Below, piece after piece: positions 11,205 through 22,452 of a stretch of DNA of 64,000 nucleotides (position 1 is the stretch's first letter; every line of letters begins with the position of its first letter). Below the pieces are notes generated by a model. It ran no database searches and was not told the DNA's origin. It was given only the letters and a program-made list of their open reading frames with translations. Both the position numbers and the translations under genes were made by a program. Origin of the DNA: Glebionis coronaria (taxonomy: Eukaryota > Streptophyta > Magnoliopsida > Asterales > Asteraceae); assembly GCA_025667525.1 (NCBI GenBank), contig CM046882.1:27741394-27805393 (forward strand). The letters are read 5' to 3'.

Positions 11205-11840
11205 AGTGCTCATTCGGAACTTCCAAAGTTCCGAATCAAAGAGTTCATCCGGAAGATTTTAAGCTCAACAAAACTTCCGAGTCGAGCTTGTTCATCCGGA
11301 ACTTTCAAAGTTCCGGACGAAGGATAACTTCCGACTCAAGAGTCATTCATTCGGAACTCAAAAGTTCCGAACCATAAAAGCTTCATTCGGAACTCAAAAG
11401 TTCCGGATCAAGCACTGTTCATTCGGAACTCCAAAAGTTCCGGATCAGTGGGTATTCATTCGGAAGTTTCCAAAGTTCCGAACCAAGGGCTGTTCATCTG
11501 GAACTTCTCAAAAGTTCCGGATCAACTCAAAGTTCCGAATCAAGGGGCAAGTTCCGATTCAAGAAGTGTTCATTCGGAAGTCTGAAACTTCCGAATCAAG
11601 GAAGCTTCATTCGGAATCTTCCGAATCAAGGGTTAATCAGAAGTTCCGGATCAAGGCAAATTTTAGAAGTTCCGAATCAGCAAAGTTCCGAACGAAGGAT
11701 TGTTTTGGATAAGTGACATATTCAGATCAATTTGTTCCGGATCAAGGATTTTGGTTATATTCCGAGCGAAGAAGAATCATTCCACCCGAAGGTGACAGTC
11801 CGGACGAGTGATTGTTCCAAACAAAGGATTATTCCGAATG
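11205..11840 (+). repeat. Degenerate TTCCGA/TTCCGGA minisatellite in 5' LTR
   Basis: More than twenty copies of short units built on CATTCGGAACT..AAAGTTCCGAATCAAG. Many adjacent halves are inverted (CGGAACTT versus AAGTTCCG), so the transcript could form a series of small hairpins. The array lies downstream of the TATA box and would be in the RNA leader. Confidence 0.85.
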
Positions 11841-12246
11841 AGCTGTATTCAGGTTCTTATTAGTTTTTGTCTTTGATTTTTATTTTCAAGCTTTATTTTT
11901 CCTGCACTTTAAGTTTATTTGCCTTAGTTTTATTTTAGACTTGCCTTAGTTTTAGTCGCGCTTTAAGTTTGCCTTAGATAGATTTAAGTTTACGTCATTT
12001 ACTTTAGTGCCCTTTAATTTCAGTAACGTTTTAAATACTTGCACCTTTACTTTAATTAGACTTAGATTTACTTTAAGAACACCTTTACATTAATTGTTTT
12101 GCACCTTTTATTTTAAACACTACAACGACACATTTTTGTTCCACCAAAAACAATAGAGTCACATAGAGAGCCTAGATCAATTCGATTAGACCACTAGAAC
12201 GAACTTTAATTAATCTTTTTAACTAGGTAAAATCTTAGTTATCAAA

Positions 12247-12261
12247 TGACGCCGCTGCCGG
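12247..12261 (+). promoter_or_regulatory. Primer-binding site, tRNA-Asp type
   Basis: TGACGCCGCTGCCGG starts two bases after the LTR. It closely matches the site complementary to the 3' end of aspartate tRNA used by Athila and Tat elements, with a few mismatches. Confidence 0.75.
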
Positions 12262-12494
12262 CTCTTTTCGTAAAGATCAACAGTTTTCTGTGAGAGACAC
12301 GTTGCTTTTTGGGATCCGTTCACTTGTGAGCGTTATTTTTCTTGCCTAAAAAATTCAAAAAAATCATAAAAATTAAAAAATTGATAAAAATACATAAAAA
12401 TTAAAAATTTCAAAAATCCAAAAAGATTTTATTTTTATTGTGTATATATATTGTTTTTGTGTTTGGTTTTGTTTTATTTTGCATTTTCAGGTGT

Positions 12495-14417
12495 ATGCGT
12501 ACTAGATCTTCCAATTATCAAGAGCCCGAGACTCAAAAAGATTTAGATATGGCAGGTGTTAACAACAACAACATTCCACCGCACCTCAATAATAATAATA
12601 ATAATAACAACAATGCTCTTCCACAGCCCGATCTTCGGACCATGGAGGAACTTTGTCAACCAACAATGTTTGGACGAGGAGGACCGATTGCGCCGATGCA
12701 AATCAACGCTTCTGAGTTTTCGTTGAAGCACCACATGATTCAGCAAGTGCAAACAAACCCATTTAGAGGATTGCCTGATGATGATGCCAACAAACACCTC
12801 GACAAGTTCATTACAATCACCCAAAGCATGAAGTTGCCTGGTGCCACAATGGATGTTCTTCGCCTACAACTCTTCCCACATACTCTATCACATCATGCCG
12901 AGAAATGGTTTGATCGTCTCCCGAAGAATTCTATTCACACTTGGGATGACATGACTCAACGATTTTTATCGCGCTACTTTCCACCATCCATGGTCACAAG
13001 CCTTCGCAATCAAATCAGCGGCTTCATGCAAGACCCTGATGAATCACTTTTTGACGCTTGGGAGAGATATAATGTCTTGATCGATAGATGTCCAAACCAC
13101 AACATGCTCCCTGTGACGTTAATAGACACTTTCTACAACGGATTGACTTTTCGAGATCGTGATACGATTAATGCAGCCGCCGGTGGCACATTCATGAAAA
13201 GGAGACCCGAGGAGTGTAGAGAGTTAATTGAGAACATGACTACTCACCACAAAAATTGGGATTCCTCTGCTTCTTCAAGGAACAACCCGAGAGTCAATGT
13301 TTCCTCTACCTCAGCAAACCCTGAGATGACCGAACTCACCCGCATGATGGCCGAAATGAGCAAAAGTATTACTCTTCTCGCTTCAAACCAACAACAACAA
13401 CAAGTTAAAGCAGTTGCTAATCCTTGTGAAACATGTGGCGGTCCTCACTCATACACCGATTGTCCTTCGACACAAGGAAATCCGGAAAATGTGTATGCAG
13501 CTTATGGTAATTATTCACCGGAAAATTACCAAGCTAGACAACAAGGGGATAGAAATCTGCTGAGCTACCGTTCCAACAACTACCTTTCACCCGGTTTTTC
13601 TCCTCAAAACCAAAACCCCGCCAACAACTACAATAGAAGCAACCAAATCCCACCAAGAGCTTCTAACCCTTATCAACCACCCACCCACCAAAACCCACCC
13701 ATTAATCCCGATGTTGATGCCATCATGAGAACTCAAGGTGAGCAAATCAAGAATCTACAGAGCCAAATAATTAATTTGAAAGGAGATATCTTGAAGCAAG
13801 GAAATGACATCAGAACCGAGGTTCGTGATAATATTCAATCCTCCTTCAGCACTCAAACGACTAAATTAAAGAATCTATTGGCTAGTTTCTTGCCCGAAGC
13901 TCAACCTTCTTCTTCAGGTTCTCTACCTTCAAACACCGTCACCAATCCGCGAGCTAATGTGAGTGCTATAACTACGCGTAGTGGAATTACCATTGTCAAT
14001 CCACCTATCCCACCACCATCATCTACACCTCCTCCACCACCATGTGTCCCTACTCCTCCTACACCTAGTATTAGTACACCATTACCGTCTCCGCCTCGTC
14101 ATGACGATGTATCTCGGAAGGACCCTTCAACATCACAACCTTCACCAACTACACCTTCACCATCTCCCTATCAACCCAGAATCCCATACCCTTCTCGCAT
14201 AGGCAAGACCAACGAGCTAACCAAGAATGACTGTCAAGTATCGAAATATGTGGATATGCTATCTAAAATGACCATCAACATTAGCCTTGTTGAAGCACTT
14301 TGCCACATGCCGAAATTTGTCAAAGCATTCAAGGAATTGCTTAGCAAGAAAGAGAAGCTGATTAAACTCGCCAACACACGCTTAAATGAAAACTGCTCAG
14401 CAGTTATTCTTAAATAA
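12495..14417 (+). CDS. Gag polyprotein of the gypsy element
   Basis: Capsid-nucleocapsid protein that would coat the element RNA in cytoplasmic particles. The frame is open from 12,438, but the Met at 12,495 (MRTRSSNYQEPE) is the better start because the upstream 19 codons are hydrophobic and AT-rich. Counting from 12,438, a retrotransposon-gag capsid domain spans about residues 135-235, with a WFDRLP motif and FxxRYFPP. A short zinc knuckle C-x2-C-x3-H-x4-C (CETCGGPHSYTDC) lies near 330, a Gln-rich coiled segment follows at ~430-480, and a Pro-rich region is at ~517-590. The frame ends with TAA at 14,415, immediately followed in the same frame by the protease region. Confidence 0.9.
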   Translation: MRTRSSNYQEPETQKDLDMAGVNNNNIPPHLNNNNNNNNNALPQPDLRTMEELCQPTMFGRGGPIAPMQINASEFSLKHHMIQQVQTNPFRGLPDDDANKHLDKFITITQSMKLPGATMDVLRLQLFPHTLSHHAEKWFDRLPKNSIHTWDDMTQRFLSRYFPPSMVTSLRNQISGFMQDPDESLFDAWERYNVLIDRCPNHNMLPVTLIDTFYNGLTFRDRDTINAAAGGTFMKRRPEECRELIENMTTHHKNWDSSASSRNNPRVNVSSTSANPEMTELTRMMAEMSKSITLLASNQQQQQVKAVANPCETCGGPHSYTDCPSTQGNPENVYAAYGNYSPENYQARQQGDRNLLSYRSNNYLSPGFSPQNQNPANNYNRSNQIPPRASNPYQPPTHQNPPINPDVDAIMRTQGEQIKNLQSQIINLKGDILKQGNDIRTEVRDNIQSSFSTQTTKLKNLLASFLPEAQPSSSGSLPSNTVTNPRANVSAITTRSGITIVNPPIPPPSSTPPPPPCVPTPPTPSISTPLPSPPRHDDVSRKDPSTSQPSPTTPSPSPYQPRIPYPSRIGKTNELTKNDCQVSKYVDMLSKMTINISLVEALCHMPKFVKAFKELLSKKEKLIKLANTRLNENCSAVILK

Positions 14418-15698
14418 TTACCGGAAAAGCTTGGAGATCCCGGTCGCTTTGTGTTGCCTTGCGTGTTCAACAAAACTGAAGAATTTACTGCCCTTGCTGA
14501 TCTCGGGGCTAGTATTAATTTGATGCCATTGAGTGTTTGGAAAAGACTATCATTGCCCGACCTCATTCCAACAAAGATGACTCTCGAACTTGCAAACCGC
14601 ACTCTCGCTTACCCCGTTGGTATAGCCGAAGACGTGTTTATCAAAGTTGGCACATTTACTTTCCCGGTCGATTTTGTCGTAGTTGATTATGAAATGGACC
14701 CTCGTATTCCTTTAACACTTGGTCGGCCATTCTTAAGAACCGGACGAGCTTTAGTAGATGTGGCCGAAGGTGAGTTAATCTTACGAGTCGGGGATGATTC
14801 AAAAGTTTTTAAAATGGGGAAGCTTACAGGCAAATCCTTTGGAGGCCGAGAATCAGTGAATATGATAAATGTGCTCGATGACTTTGTCGTCTACGACAAT
14901 CCTCTATTCGACTCTTGCATTGATAATCCACTTTTTAATGAGGATGTGGATGATTCTCTCTTCACTTTAGAAGATCCTCCCATTTATGATTCTCCACCGG
15001 TCTTCGATGCTTATGATGATGATGATTCTAGCTCAGATTCAAATGATTTTGATTATACTTCTGAGTATCCCGAGCTGCCCACTTTCGATGATTTTGATGA
15101 GGCTGATACTCTTTCGAGCGATTCTTCACATGATGAAGATCCTCCGCCATTAATCGATCCTACTTTGGACGATTACTCATTTAAGGAAGATTTCTCTGAA
15201 TTTCTCAACACTTACTTCCCTCATGAGAGTGATGCTCCTCCTTATGACTTTGAAGATTATCGTCTTGATCCTACTTTGGATTTGAAGCACATTCTGTCAA
15301 AGGAGAAGAAACCGGTCGACACCGAAATCCGTTGCACATATGATTTGACACCTCTTTGTCCCCCTTCTGAGGACGAGGTTGTGCTTCTTTACGGATCTTC
15401 TTCACACTCGACTGAGCCTGAGTGCTATTTTCCCTTAAAGGAAAATGTGTTCGACCCCGGTATTGAAGTCTTTAAGCCATCTCAGTATCCACCTGATGAA
15501 ATAAAAGGAAAAATCTTTGTAAATTTTGAAGACATGCTTGCACCACTTCAACCTTGCTTCCACCGTGCTCCGTCACTGCTTAAGGGAACCTTGCCACTTC
15601 TTATTTGGCTTGCCTTGTTCGCCTTAAGCTCGTGTTTATTGATGGACGAAAACTATGTCTTTGATCCTGGTGGATATGTTTCATGCTTCTTCCGTTGA
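14418..15698 (+). CDS. Protease region with acidic tail and hydrophobic end
   Basis: The frame continues directly from the gag stop. It starts with the usual linker and reaches the aspartic protease active site DLGASINLMP at about 14,499, then a flap and PLTLGRPFLRTGRA, typical of Athila/Tat proteases. After about 130 residues family similarity stops and a long Asp/Ser/Glu/Pro-rich stretch follows (about 14,930-15,300). Near the end is a hydrophobic segment of ~17 residues (LPLLIWLALFALSSCLL, ~15,590-15,640) that could cross a membrane. No reverse transcriptase follows. The first internal ATG is at 14,451. Expression would need readthrough or reinitiation. Confidence 0.75.
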   Translation, partial: LPEKLGDPGRFVLPCVFNKTEEFTALADLGASINLMPLSVWKRLSLPDLIPTKMTLELANRTLAYPVGIAEDVFIKVGTFTFPVDFVVVDYEMDPRIPLTLGRPFLRTGRALVDVAEGELILRVGDDSKVFKMGKLTGKSFGGRESVNMINVLDDFVVYDNPLFDSCIDNPLFNEDVDDSLFTLEDPPIYDSPPVFDAYDDDDSSSDSNDFDYTSEYPELPTFDDFDEADTLSSDSSHDEDPPPLIDPTLDDYSFKEDFSEFLNTYFPHESDAPPYDFEDYRLDPTLDLKHILSKEKKPVDTEIRCTYDLTPLCPPSEDEVVLLYGSSSHSTEPECYFPLKENVFDPGIEVFKPSQYPPDEIKGKIFVNFEDMLAPLQPCFHRAPSLLKGTLPLLIWLALFALSSCLLMDENYVFDPGGYVSCFFR

Positions 15699-17714
15699 TG
15701 ATCAAGGTCGAGTCAGGCTCACGACTCGGTTAACAAAAATCAAGCGCTTCTTGGGAGGCAACCCATGCATCTATCTTTTCGCTTTCTTTATCATAAGTGT
15801 AGGGGGGACCCTTTGTTTTGCTTTCCTCCCCTCACTTCTTAATCAGGGATTCGCGCTTCAAAGAATCCACTCTTGATGATTCTTGACGACCCGTGATCCC
15901 GTGTTCTACTTCTTCCCGGTTCTATCCTAAACTCTTTTCGATTCACTATTTTATATATTTTCTCAATATTAAAATAGGAATCTCTTTAGTTGTCTTTTCC
16001 TTATCAAAATTTAAACTACGTGCACAATGTCCTAAGTGTAGGGGAGTTTACTCCCACATGCTTAAACATTCAGGACAATGTTTATCTTAAGTGTAGGGGG
16101 ACTTCTATCGAAGTTAAGTGGTCTTTTCCTTGTATTTGTCCTCATTTTAACCGGAAAATCAATTTTTCGACATTTTTCAAAATTTTTGATCTATTTTGGC
16201 CTATTAGTTTTTACCTTTGTATAGTTATTTCCTTTCCTTATTAGAATAAATGTATTAATAAGTGGTTTTAATTTTCAAACATTGTGAATCTTTTGACTCA
16301 ACCCGAGTTTACTTATCTAAGTTTGCTCTAGCTAGTATCCTTAACGTGTTTAAGTCAAGTTTTGCTAGGCTTTTATATAGGGAGCTATAAAACGCGAAAG
16401 TCTTAACTCTCACGGGTTAAGAACAAGAACTTTTCGCAAGTTCCTATAATTGATCCTAGAGAGTCGTTTATCAAGGGAACTTTAAAATACGATTTCTAAA
16501 CTTGAAAAATTCTAAGAATTTGCAAGATCCTATAGGCGACTCGAAAACCCAAAACTTTGATTTAATAGGCTAAGTATCCACGAGTTTCATTACTTGAGAT
16601 TTTAAACTGTGGAGAACGAGAGATGATAGAGCCAATTATAAGTTCGGTATTCTTTCGTGAATTTATGTGAGTTAATTATGAGCCTATTCTCCCATCGCTT
16701 GCTAATAATTTATTTGCTAATAAATAAGGTTGTACGATTTGAAAAGTTACTTAGCTTCTAGCCCAAGATCGTTTAAAAGTTGCTCGGTATGGATTAGAGT
16801 TCATAGCCAAGGCATAACTTATTGAAGCGGGACGCGAAGATTGGTGAGTTCGAAAAGGCCCTAACAAGGCATGAGGGCTATATTTTGTTGCTAAAGATCC
16901 AAAGTGATGTGAAGAATCATTTATCGAAAATCAATATGAAGGATCGAGACACACGACGTAAAGCAAACTCCCCAAAAGTCATGGAGAAGTGTATCCGTAA
17001 AGACCCTAACAAGGTATGAGGATAAATAGATCCAAGTCATAAAAGGAGGCGGATCGTTATATATCAAAGTCCAAAATAAAGAGTGGAGAAAAATGAAGAA
17101 GTCGTGGTCCAAGTATGAATCTCTCAAAACTTCAAGTGAAGAAATTCCATTATGAAGAGAAGACCATAATTTCATGAACGTCTCTCAAGATTTGAAGTAT
17201 GAAGTCGCTGCCAAATATCGGTCCGAGAAAGGTCTCAAATCGCGAAACGATTTATGCCAAGATATGAACTTTATGAGGTCCCGAGAAGCAGTTTTAAAAG
17301 ATTTTGTCCTTTAGCTAACTATTGATTAAATCGTTCACTTTATTTTCAGACCTAATAACTATCGAAATAAGTCAAAAATGCATCCTCGTGATCATTCAAG
17401 ACAATAATAAAATATAAGAGATACACCTAGGAATAAGGGAGTCTAAGTGAATAATTGGCCCACATGAGTTCGTGATAGTTTACTAACTTATAATAACAAT
17501 GATCTCGTTTTTAAGCTTGGTTTGGAGAAAGTGAAAAATTGAGGATGATGATTATTCATAACATTTTCCAAAACCCAAGGTATGCTTTTGATTTCTTTAT
17601 TTTTTATGTTTTTAATTTTCTATCTCTTTAATAAAGGCCAACGTGGATTGATTATGATGAAAAGTGTAATCTTGCTTTGTAACTAATGCATTGCATGAGG
17701 GCATTGCAATGGTC
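15699..17714 (+). other. Non-coding internal segment where pol is missing
   Basis: About 2 kb between the protease frame and the polypurine tract, in the place where reverse transcriptase, RNase H and integrase would normally lie. The first part (15,700-15,880) translates to a phrase TKIKRFLGGNP, a motif I associate with the sequence downstream of integrase in Athila-like elements, so pol seems to have been removed cleanly rather than decayed. The segment contains three AAGTGTAGGGG motifs that copy the polypurine tract (15,795, 16,034, 16,089). Confidence 0.6.
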
Positions 17715-17728
17715 AAGTGTAGGGGATT
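17715..17728 (+). promoter_or_regulatory. Polypurine tract
   Basis: AAGTGTAGGGGATT ends exactly at the first base before the 3' LTR. It primes plus-strand DNA synthesis in gypsy elements. Confidence 0.75.
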
Positions 17729-19753
17729 TGATAGGTGTGTAAACACCCATCTTTTCTACCACTTAATTACAATAATAACCGGACCAAAACGTGTATTTTA
17801 TGTCTTTTATGTCGGAATTATGCGTGGTTTGTGTTTTTGTTGTGATTTAGGACGAAAAGGTGAAAAGTGGAGAAAACACGGAAATTCACGGGCATTTACG
17901 GACTTTTATTGAAGAAAAAGATGAAAGACGAAGTCAAGAAGTCAAAAGTGCAAAAAGAACGGAAGTCCACGACCAATTCTGAAGATTTATCGAAGAAAAA
18001 GTCAAAAGACGGAAGTTTATCAAAAGCCGAAGAATTCAAGTCTATTTTATTGAAGAATTTAGAGACGAGTTCAAAGAAATCCCGAAGCCACAAGTCATTA
18101 TAGTCTAAGTTTAAAGAAGATTAGAAGGAAAAAGGACTAATGGTGCAATTAATGAAGACTATATGCTTAAGGGCTTAATCTTGCAATTAAGAGAAAAGGA
18201 AAGAGGGGAGGAAGCTTCCTAATCCTCCCCTATAAATAGATTAGGATTGTTAACATTTCATTTTGTTGGCTAAGTGTGACAATTAGCTCTTCCACCATTT
18301 ACTTATCTTGTCATTTACTTTTCTTGTCAAATTTAAATACCTTGTCTTGCACCTTAAATTCATTTAATTTCAAGTAAGTTTTCCTTTAATTATTATCAAT
18401 CTTTACTTTATCTTATCAATCTGTTATCTACCTTTCTTAATCTTTGATTTATGTGTTTATGTTTATGTTCATGTTCATGCTTTTATTTTGATCCAAGTGA
18501 TTGTTGATTATTGTGGTTAAAGTTGTTAAATTTCTTGTTTTTAATTGTTTGTTGATGTTACTGTTGATTCGTTATTACTTTGATTAAATCGTTTGAGTTT
18601 ATTTTGGTTAAATTTGTTATTAGATCTGTGGTTTCTGTGATTCCCTTGTTCTTCGGGGTGTTTGTTGTGTTTCTGATCTTTCCAGGTAAACTTCCGAACC
18701 AAGAAGGAGGGAAAGTGCTCATTCGGAACTTCCAAAGTTCCGAATCAAAGAGTTCATCCGGAAGATTTTAAGCTCAACAAAACTTCCGAGTCGAGCTTGT
18801 TTATCCGGAACTTTCAAAGTTCCGGACGAAGGATAACTTCCGACTCAAGAGTCATTCATTCGGAACTCAAAAGTTCCGAACCAGAAAAGCTTCATTCGGA
18901 ACTCAAAAGTTCCGGATCAAGCACTGTTCATTCGGAACTCCAAAAGTTCCGGATCAGTGGGTATTCATTCGGAAGTTTCCAAAGTTCCGAACCAAGGGTT
19001 GTTCATCCGAAACTTCTCAAAAGTTCCGGATCAACTCAAAGTTCCGAATCAAGGGGCAAGTTCCGATTCAAGAAGTGTTCATTCGGAAGTCTGAAACTTC
19101 CGAATCAAGGAAGCTTCATTCGGAATCTTCCGAATCAAGGGTTAATCAGAAGTTCCGGATCAAGGCAAATTTTAGAAGTTCCGAATCAGCAAAGTTCCGA
19201 ACGAAGGATTGTTTTGGATAAGTGACATATTCAGATCAATTTGTTCCGGATCAAGGATTTTGGTTATATTCCGAGCGAAGAAGAATCATTCCACCCGAAG
19301 GTGACAGTCCGGATGAGTGATTGTTCCAAACAAAGGATTATTCCGAATGAGCTGTATTCAGGTTCTTATTAGTTTTTGTCTTTGATTTTTATTTTCAAGC
19401 TTTATTTTTCCTGCACTTTAAGTTTATTTGCCTTAGTTTTATTTTAGACTTGCCTTAGTTTTAGTCGCGCTTTAAGTTTGCCTTAGATAGATTTAAGTTT
19501 ACGTCATTTACTTTAGTGCCCTTTAATTTCAGTAACGTTTTAAATACTTGCACCTTTACTTTAATTAGACTGAGATTTACTTTAAGAACACCTTTACATT
19601 AATTGTTTTGCACCTTTTATTTTAAACACTACAACGACACATTTTTGTTCCACCAAAAACAATAGAGTCACATAGAGAGCCTAGATCAATTCGATTAGAC
19701 CACTAGAACGAACTTTAATTAATCTTTTTAACTAGGTAAAATCTTAGTTATCA
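17729..19753 (+). repeat. 3' LTR of the gypsy element
   Basis: 2,025 bp, same length as the 5' LTR and differing at roughly two dozen sites by eye, most of them transitions. It contains the same TATA box (18,231) and minisatellite (18,714-19,349). Confidence 0.93.
18714..19349 (+). repeat. TTCCGA/TTCCGGA minisatellite in 3' LTR
   Basis: Copy of the array in the 5' LTR, same number and order of units. One frame is open through it (18,797-19,225) only because the repeat lacks stops in that phase. Confidence 0.85.
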
Positions 19754-19758
19754 AACCC
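19754..19758 (+). repeat. Target-site duplication, right copy
   Basis: AACCC, matching the left copy before the 5' LTR. Confidence 0.9.
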
Positions 19759-21855
19759 CCATAACTAGGTGAAACTTGCATACATGTATATAGCTAAGGA
19801 AATCTAAAATAAACATAACATATACTGAAAGTGTTTAAGACACGTAACTACTGGGGAAAACAGATGACTGCAAACGGGGAAATCCTAATATAGGAAAGAA
19901 GTGTCCTTACTGAAGGACGAAATATCCATACCTTATGTCCAGTAAATGATGTGAAAACGAAAAAGTAATAATTACTCCGACTTCACGATAGCTACATAAT
20001 AAAATAGACGTGTATAAGTTATCTGATTAACATATACTTAATTGATTATTAGTTACTTGACATGCTCTTAACTTGTTTTACTTGTTCTTGTCTTGCTTTA
20101 AATGTTCTTAACTTATATTACTGATTCATGTTAAATCATGTATTCTGATTAGTGTATTTCATGTTCTTATGTGTTAATATACTTGTTATATCATAATGAG
20201 TAACTTCCTAAAAATAGCAGGTTTCCAAAAATAGTAAGTTTCCAAAAATAGAATGTTTCCAAAATTAGTAAGTTTCTAAAATAGAAAGTTTCCCTAATTA
20301 GAAATAAGCTTGGTTAATAAGTATAAAATATAAGCTATAGTGTTAATAAGCATAAAATATATAATTCGTGATTATATAGTAAAGTTTATTAAATAAATAC
20401 TTTAAGCTAAAAATAATAATTATTAATTAATAATAAAATGTATGGTTTTACTTGGGATTATTAATTAAGAAACTGACATGATTAATTCAATAAAACTTTA
20501 CATTAGCTTGATAATTATATAATTAAATTAAAGTATGGTTATTAATTTAATTACGTAAGTATATACTTAGGCTAATTTCATGATTAATTATCTTAATTAG
20601 TTATAACCTAAGTTGCATGATTAATTTAATTATAACTTGCATTTTAATAATTAAACTAACTTAACTAACAACATTCATGTGTACCCGAGCCTACCGAGAC
20701 TCCCATGTCTCGGTCGCACTAAACAACAACGCAAATAAGCAAACTGTCCAATGACAGTGCTGTCCAACATATATAAATATATAGTCCTGTCCAACATATC
20801 CAAACAGTACTGCCCAACATCTATTATTCTAGTTTTGTCCAACATATATAGTGCATTGTTGTCCCATAAACCCCCAGACCCCCTTGTTTCCTGATGCTGC
20901 CTAATTGCTACCCACTGGTTTTTATCTGGTTCCTGCTGTTTGTTTAATGCTACCCACTGGTCTTAAATCCTATCCCCTGCCATGTACAGACTAACCACCG
21001 AGAGCCACCCAACTCTCGGTTACCACTGTTTTTTAACAAACCACCACTATGGGTGTTTGGGGCTTGCGACTGACTCAACAAGACACACACTGACCCTTAA
21101 GGGTTGCGGCTGTGTGTTCTAAAACACCACCGAGACCATGTCTTGGTCTCGATTTACGTGAATCCGACCAAAAACAACCCGAACCCTTTCTATTTCTTGC
21201 CTGATCTTGTTTATTAACATGTTTTACATATGTTTTAAGGGTTCTTGAATACTAACATAATCGAATAAACAAAAGATCGATGATTAAAATAATACCGAAT
21301 GTGTTTTATGGTTTAGGCTAGAACACGAACACTTTACCTTTGCTAATTAAAGATCAAAACCCTGAAAATCCTCTTGTTCTTGTGTGTGAGTCGACGGAAA
21401 CAAAGAAAACAAAAGAGGAACGGTCGTTTTTTTTATGTTTTTAGGGTTTAACATATTTTGCCTAAATAAATATACTCCCCCCCTCGTGTTTTCAATTTTA
21501 CTTGGGTTAGGATTTGCTTAATGGGCCATGGGCCCTTTCCTTGGCCCTCTTCTTTGCCGTCCAAACACACACAAAACACACATTTTGTTTTTGTTTTCGT
21601 GCATAACATTTACTTACGCGTGTCCGTGTTTTATTTCTTGTTATACTTATACATGCTATACGAAATTAATTATTGAGTATTAATAATAATATTAATATAC
21701 ATAATGCTTGTCGTGGTTAACTAATATACGTAAAATAATATTAACGTTCATGATTCGTGTCGTATATTAATTGATCGTGAAGTTTTTATTTACACGTATT
21801 TTCATGCATTTAATGTTCTAAGTTATTTTAAAGCGGGTTTTACACATTCTGCTTT
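19759..21855. other. Intergenic; possible old LTR material
   Basis: No coding sequence. Around 20,200-20,310 a ~20-bp unit (GTTTCCAAAAATAGTAA-like) is repeated about six times. Around 20,680-21,160 short CCGAGAC/GTCTCGG palindromes and repeated GTCCAACATAT words occur. The composition (C-rich islands in AT-rich DNA, ~2 kb) would suit a decayed LTR but I could not fix its ends. Confidence 0.35.
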
Positions 21856-22452
21856 GAGACGGTCGAGCAAAGAGAACATGAACACCCGTGAAATCCTGTC
21901 AAGGAGGTTCTTAACTAAAACTACCCGCCATAGGTACGGTATTTAATATTGTCTAACAGTATTCACAGAACGAAGGTAAAACGCAATCGAATTAGGACGA
22001 AATGTTCAAAGCCATGTCGTCCGTGTCTATATATGTGCTGCATATGAAGACGGTGGCGTTTTAGTGTACCAAAAGAAGTCATCCCCACACGATTATACTT
22101 AAAAACTTAAGACTTTAGCAATTCAAGAAAGTTCTAAATCAAGACTTCCGTTGTATCAAACTTTAAAGGTTTCAAGAATTCAACAAAGTATGAGTATGTG
22201 GGAAAAGAAGTCACGAGGAGGCAATTATCACAAGGAGGCATAGGTCACACATGAAGATGATCTCAAGATGCACTTATAATCACATATAAGTCAAGGTCAA
22301 AAGAACATGCTTCAAGACTAAAGCCTAAAGACTATCACAACATATTCACAATGAAAAGAAAGAGAATGAACTACGATCACAAGAATGAAGATCTAGTGTA
22401 GTATGCTAGGTTTAGAAATTTGTAACATGGAGTGACCTCCTTTAGGGGGAGA
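21856..22452 (+). mobile_element. Copia-type 3' untranslated region, copy A
   Basis: A non-coding block beginning GAGACGGTCG and ending in a polypurine tract TTTAGGGGGAGATAT just before an LTR start. It is clearly homologous to 25,519-26,059 (shared landmarks: GAGACGGTCG, AAAGAGAAC, GAGGTTCTTAA, AGGTAAAACGC, GTCGTATCC-like). The pair therefore marks two 3' ends of related copia elements whose coding parts are gone. Confidence 0.6.

Larger units (their letters stand above)
10220..12244 (+). repeat. 5' LTR of the gypsy element
   Basis: 2,025 bp, TG...CA ended. It begins with a small palindrome GGTGTGTAAACACC. A TATA box lies at 10,722 and a long degenerate minisatellite at ~11,205-11,840, so most of the LTR lies downstream of the expected transcription start. 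A Lys/Ser-rich open frame (10,358-10,594) lies before the TATA box and is probably not a gene. Confidence 0.93.
10220..19753 (+). mobile_element. Non-autonomous Ty3/gypsy (Athila/Tat-like) retrotransposon
   Basis: A complete 9,534-bp element. Both LTRs are 2,025 bp, begin TGATAGG and end GTTATCA, and the element is flanked by the identical 5-bp target duplication AACCC (10,215-10,219 and 19,754-19,758). Internal order is primer-binding site, gag, protease, a long non-coding segment and a polypurine tract. Reverse transcriptase, RNase H and integrase are absent, so mobilisation would need enzymes in trans. The tRNA-Asp-type primer site and the DLGAS protease motif point to the Athila/Tat branch of gypsy elements. 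By eye the two LTRs differ at about two dozen positions (roughly 1%), so insertion is recent in evolutionary terms. Confidence 0.93.

Noticed and set aside
12543..12824. Minus-strand 93-codon frame within gag
   Set aside because: Shadow of the strongly supported gag frame; no motifs of its own.
18797..19225. 142-codon frame with repeated HSELKSS-like peptides
   Set aside because: It is only the translation of the TTCCGA minisatellite; the same region in the 5' LTR is interrupted by a stop.
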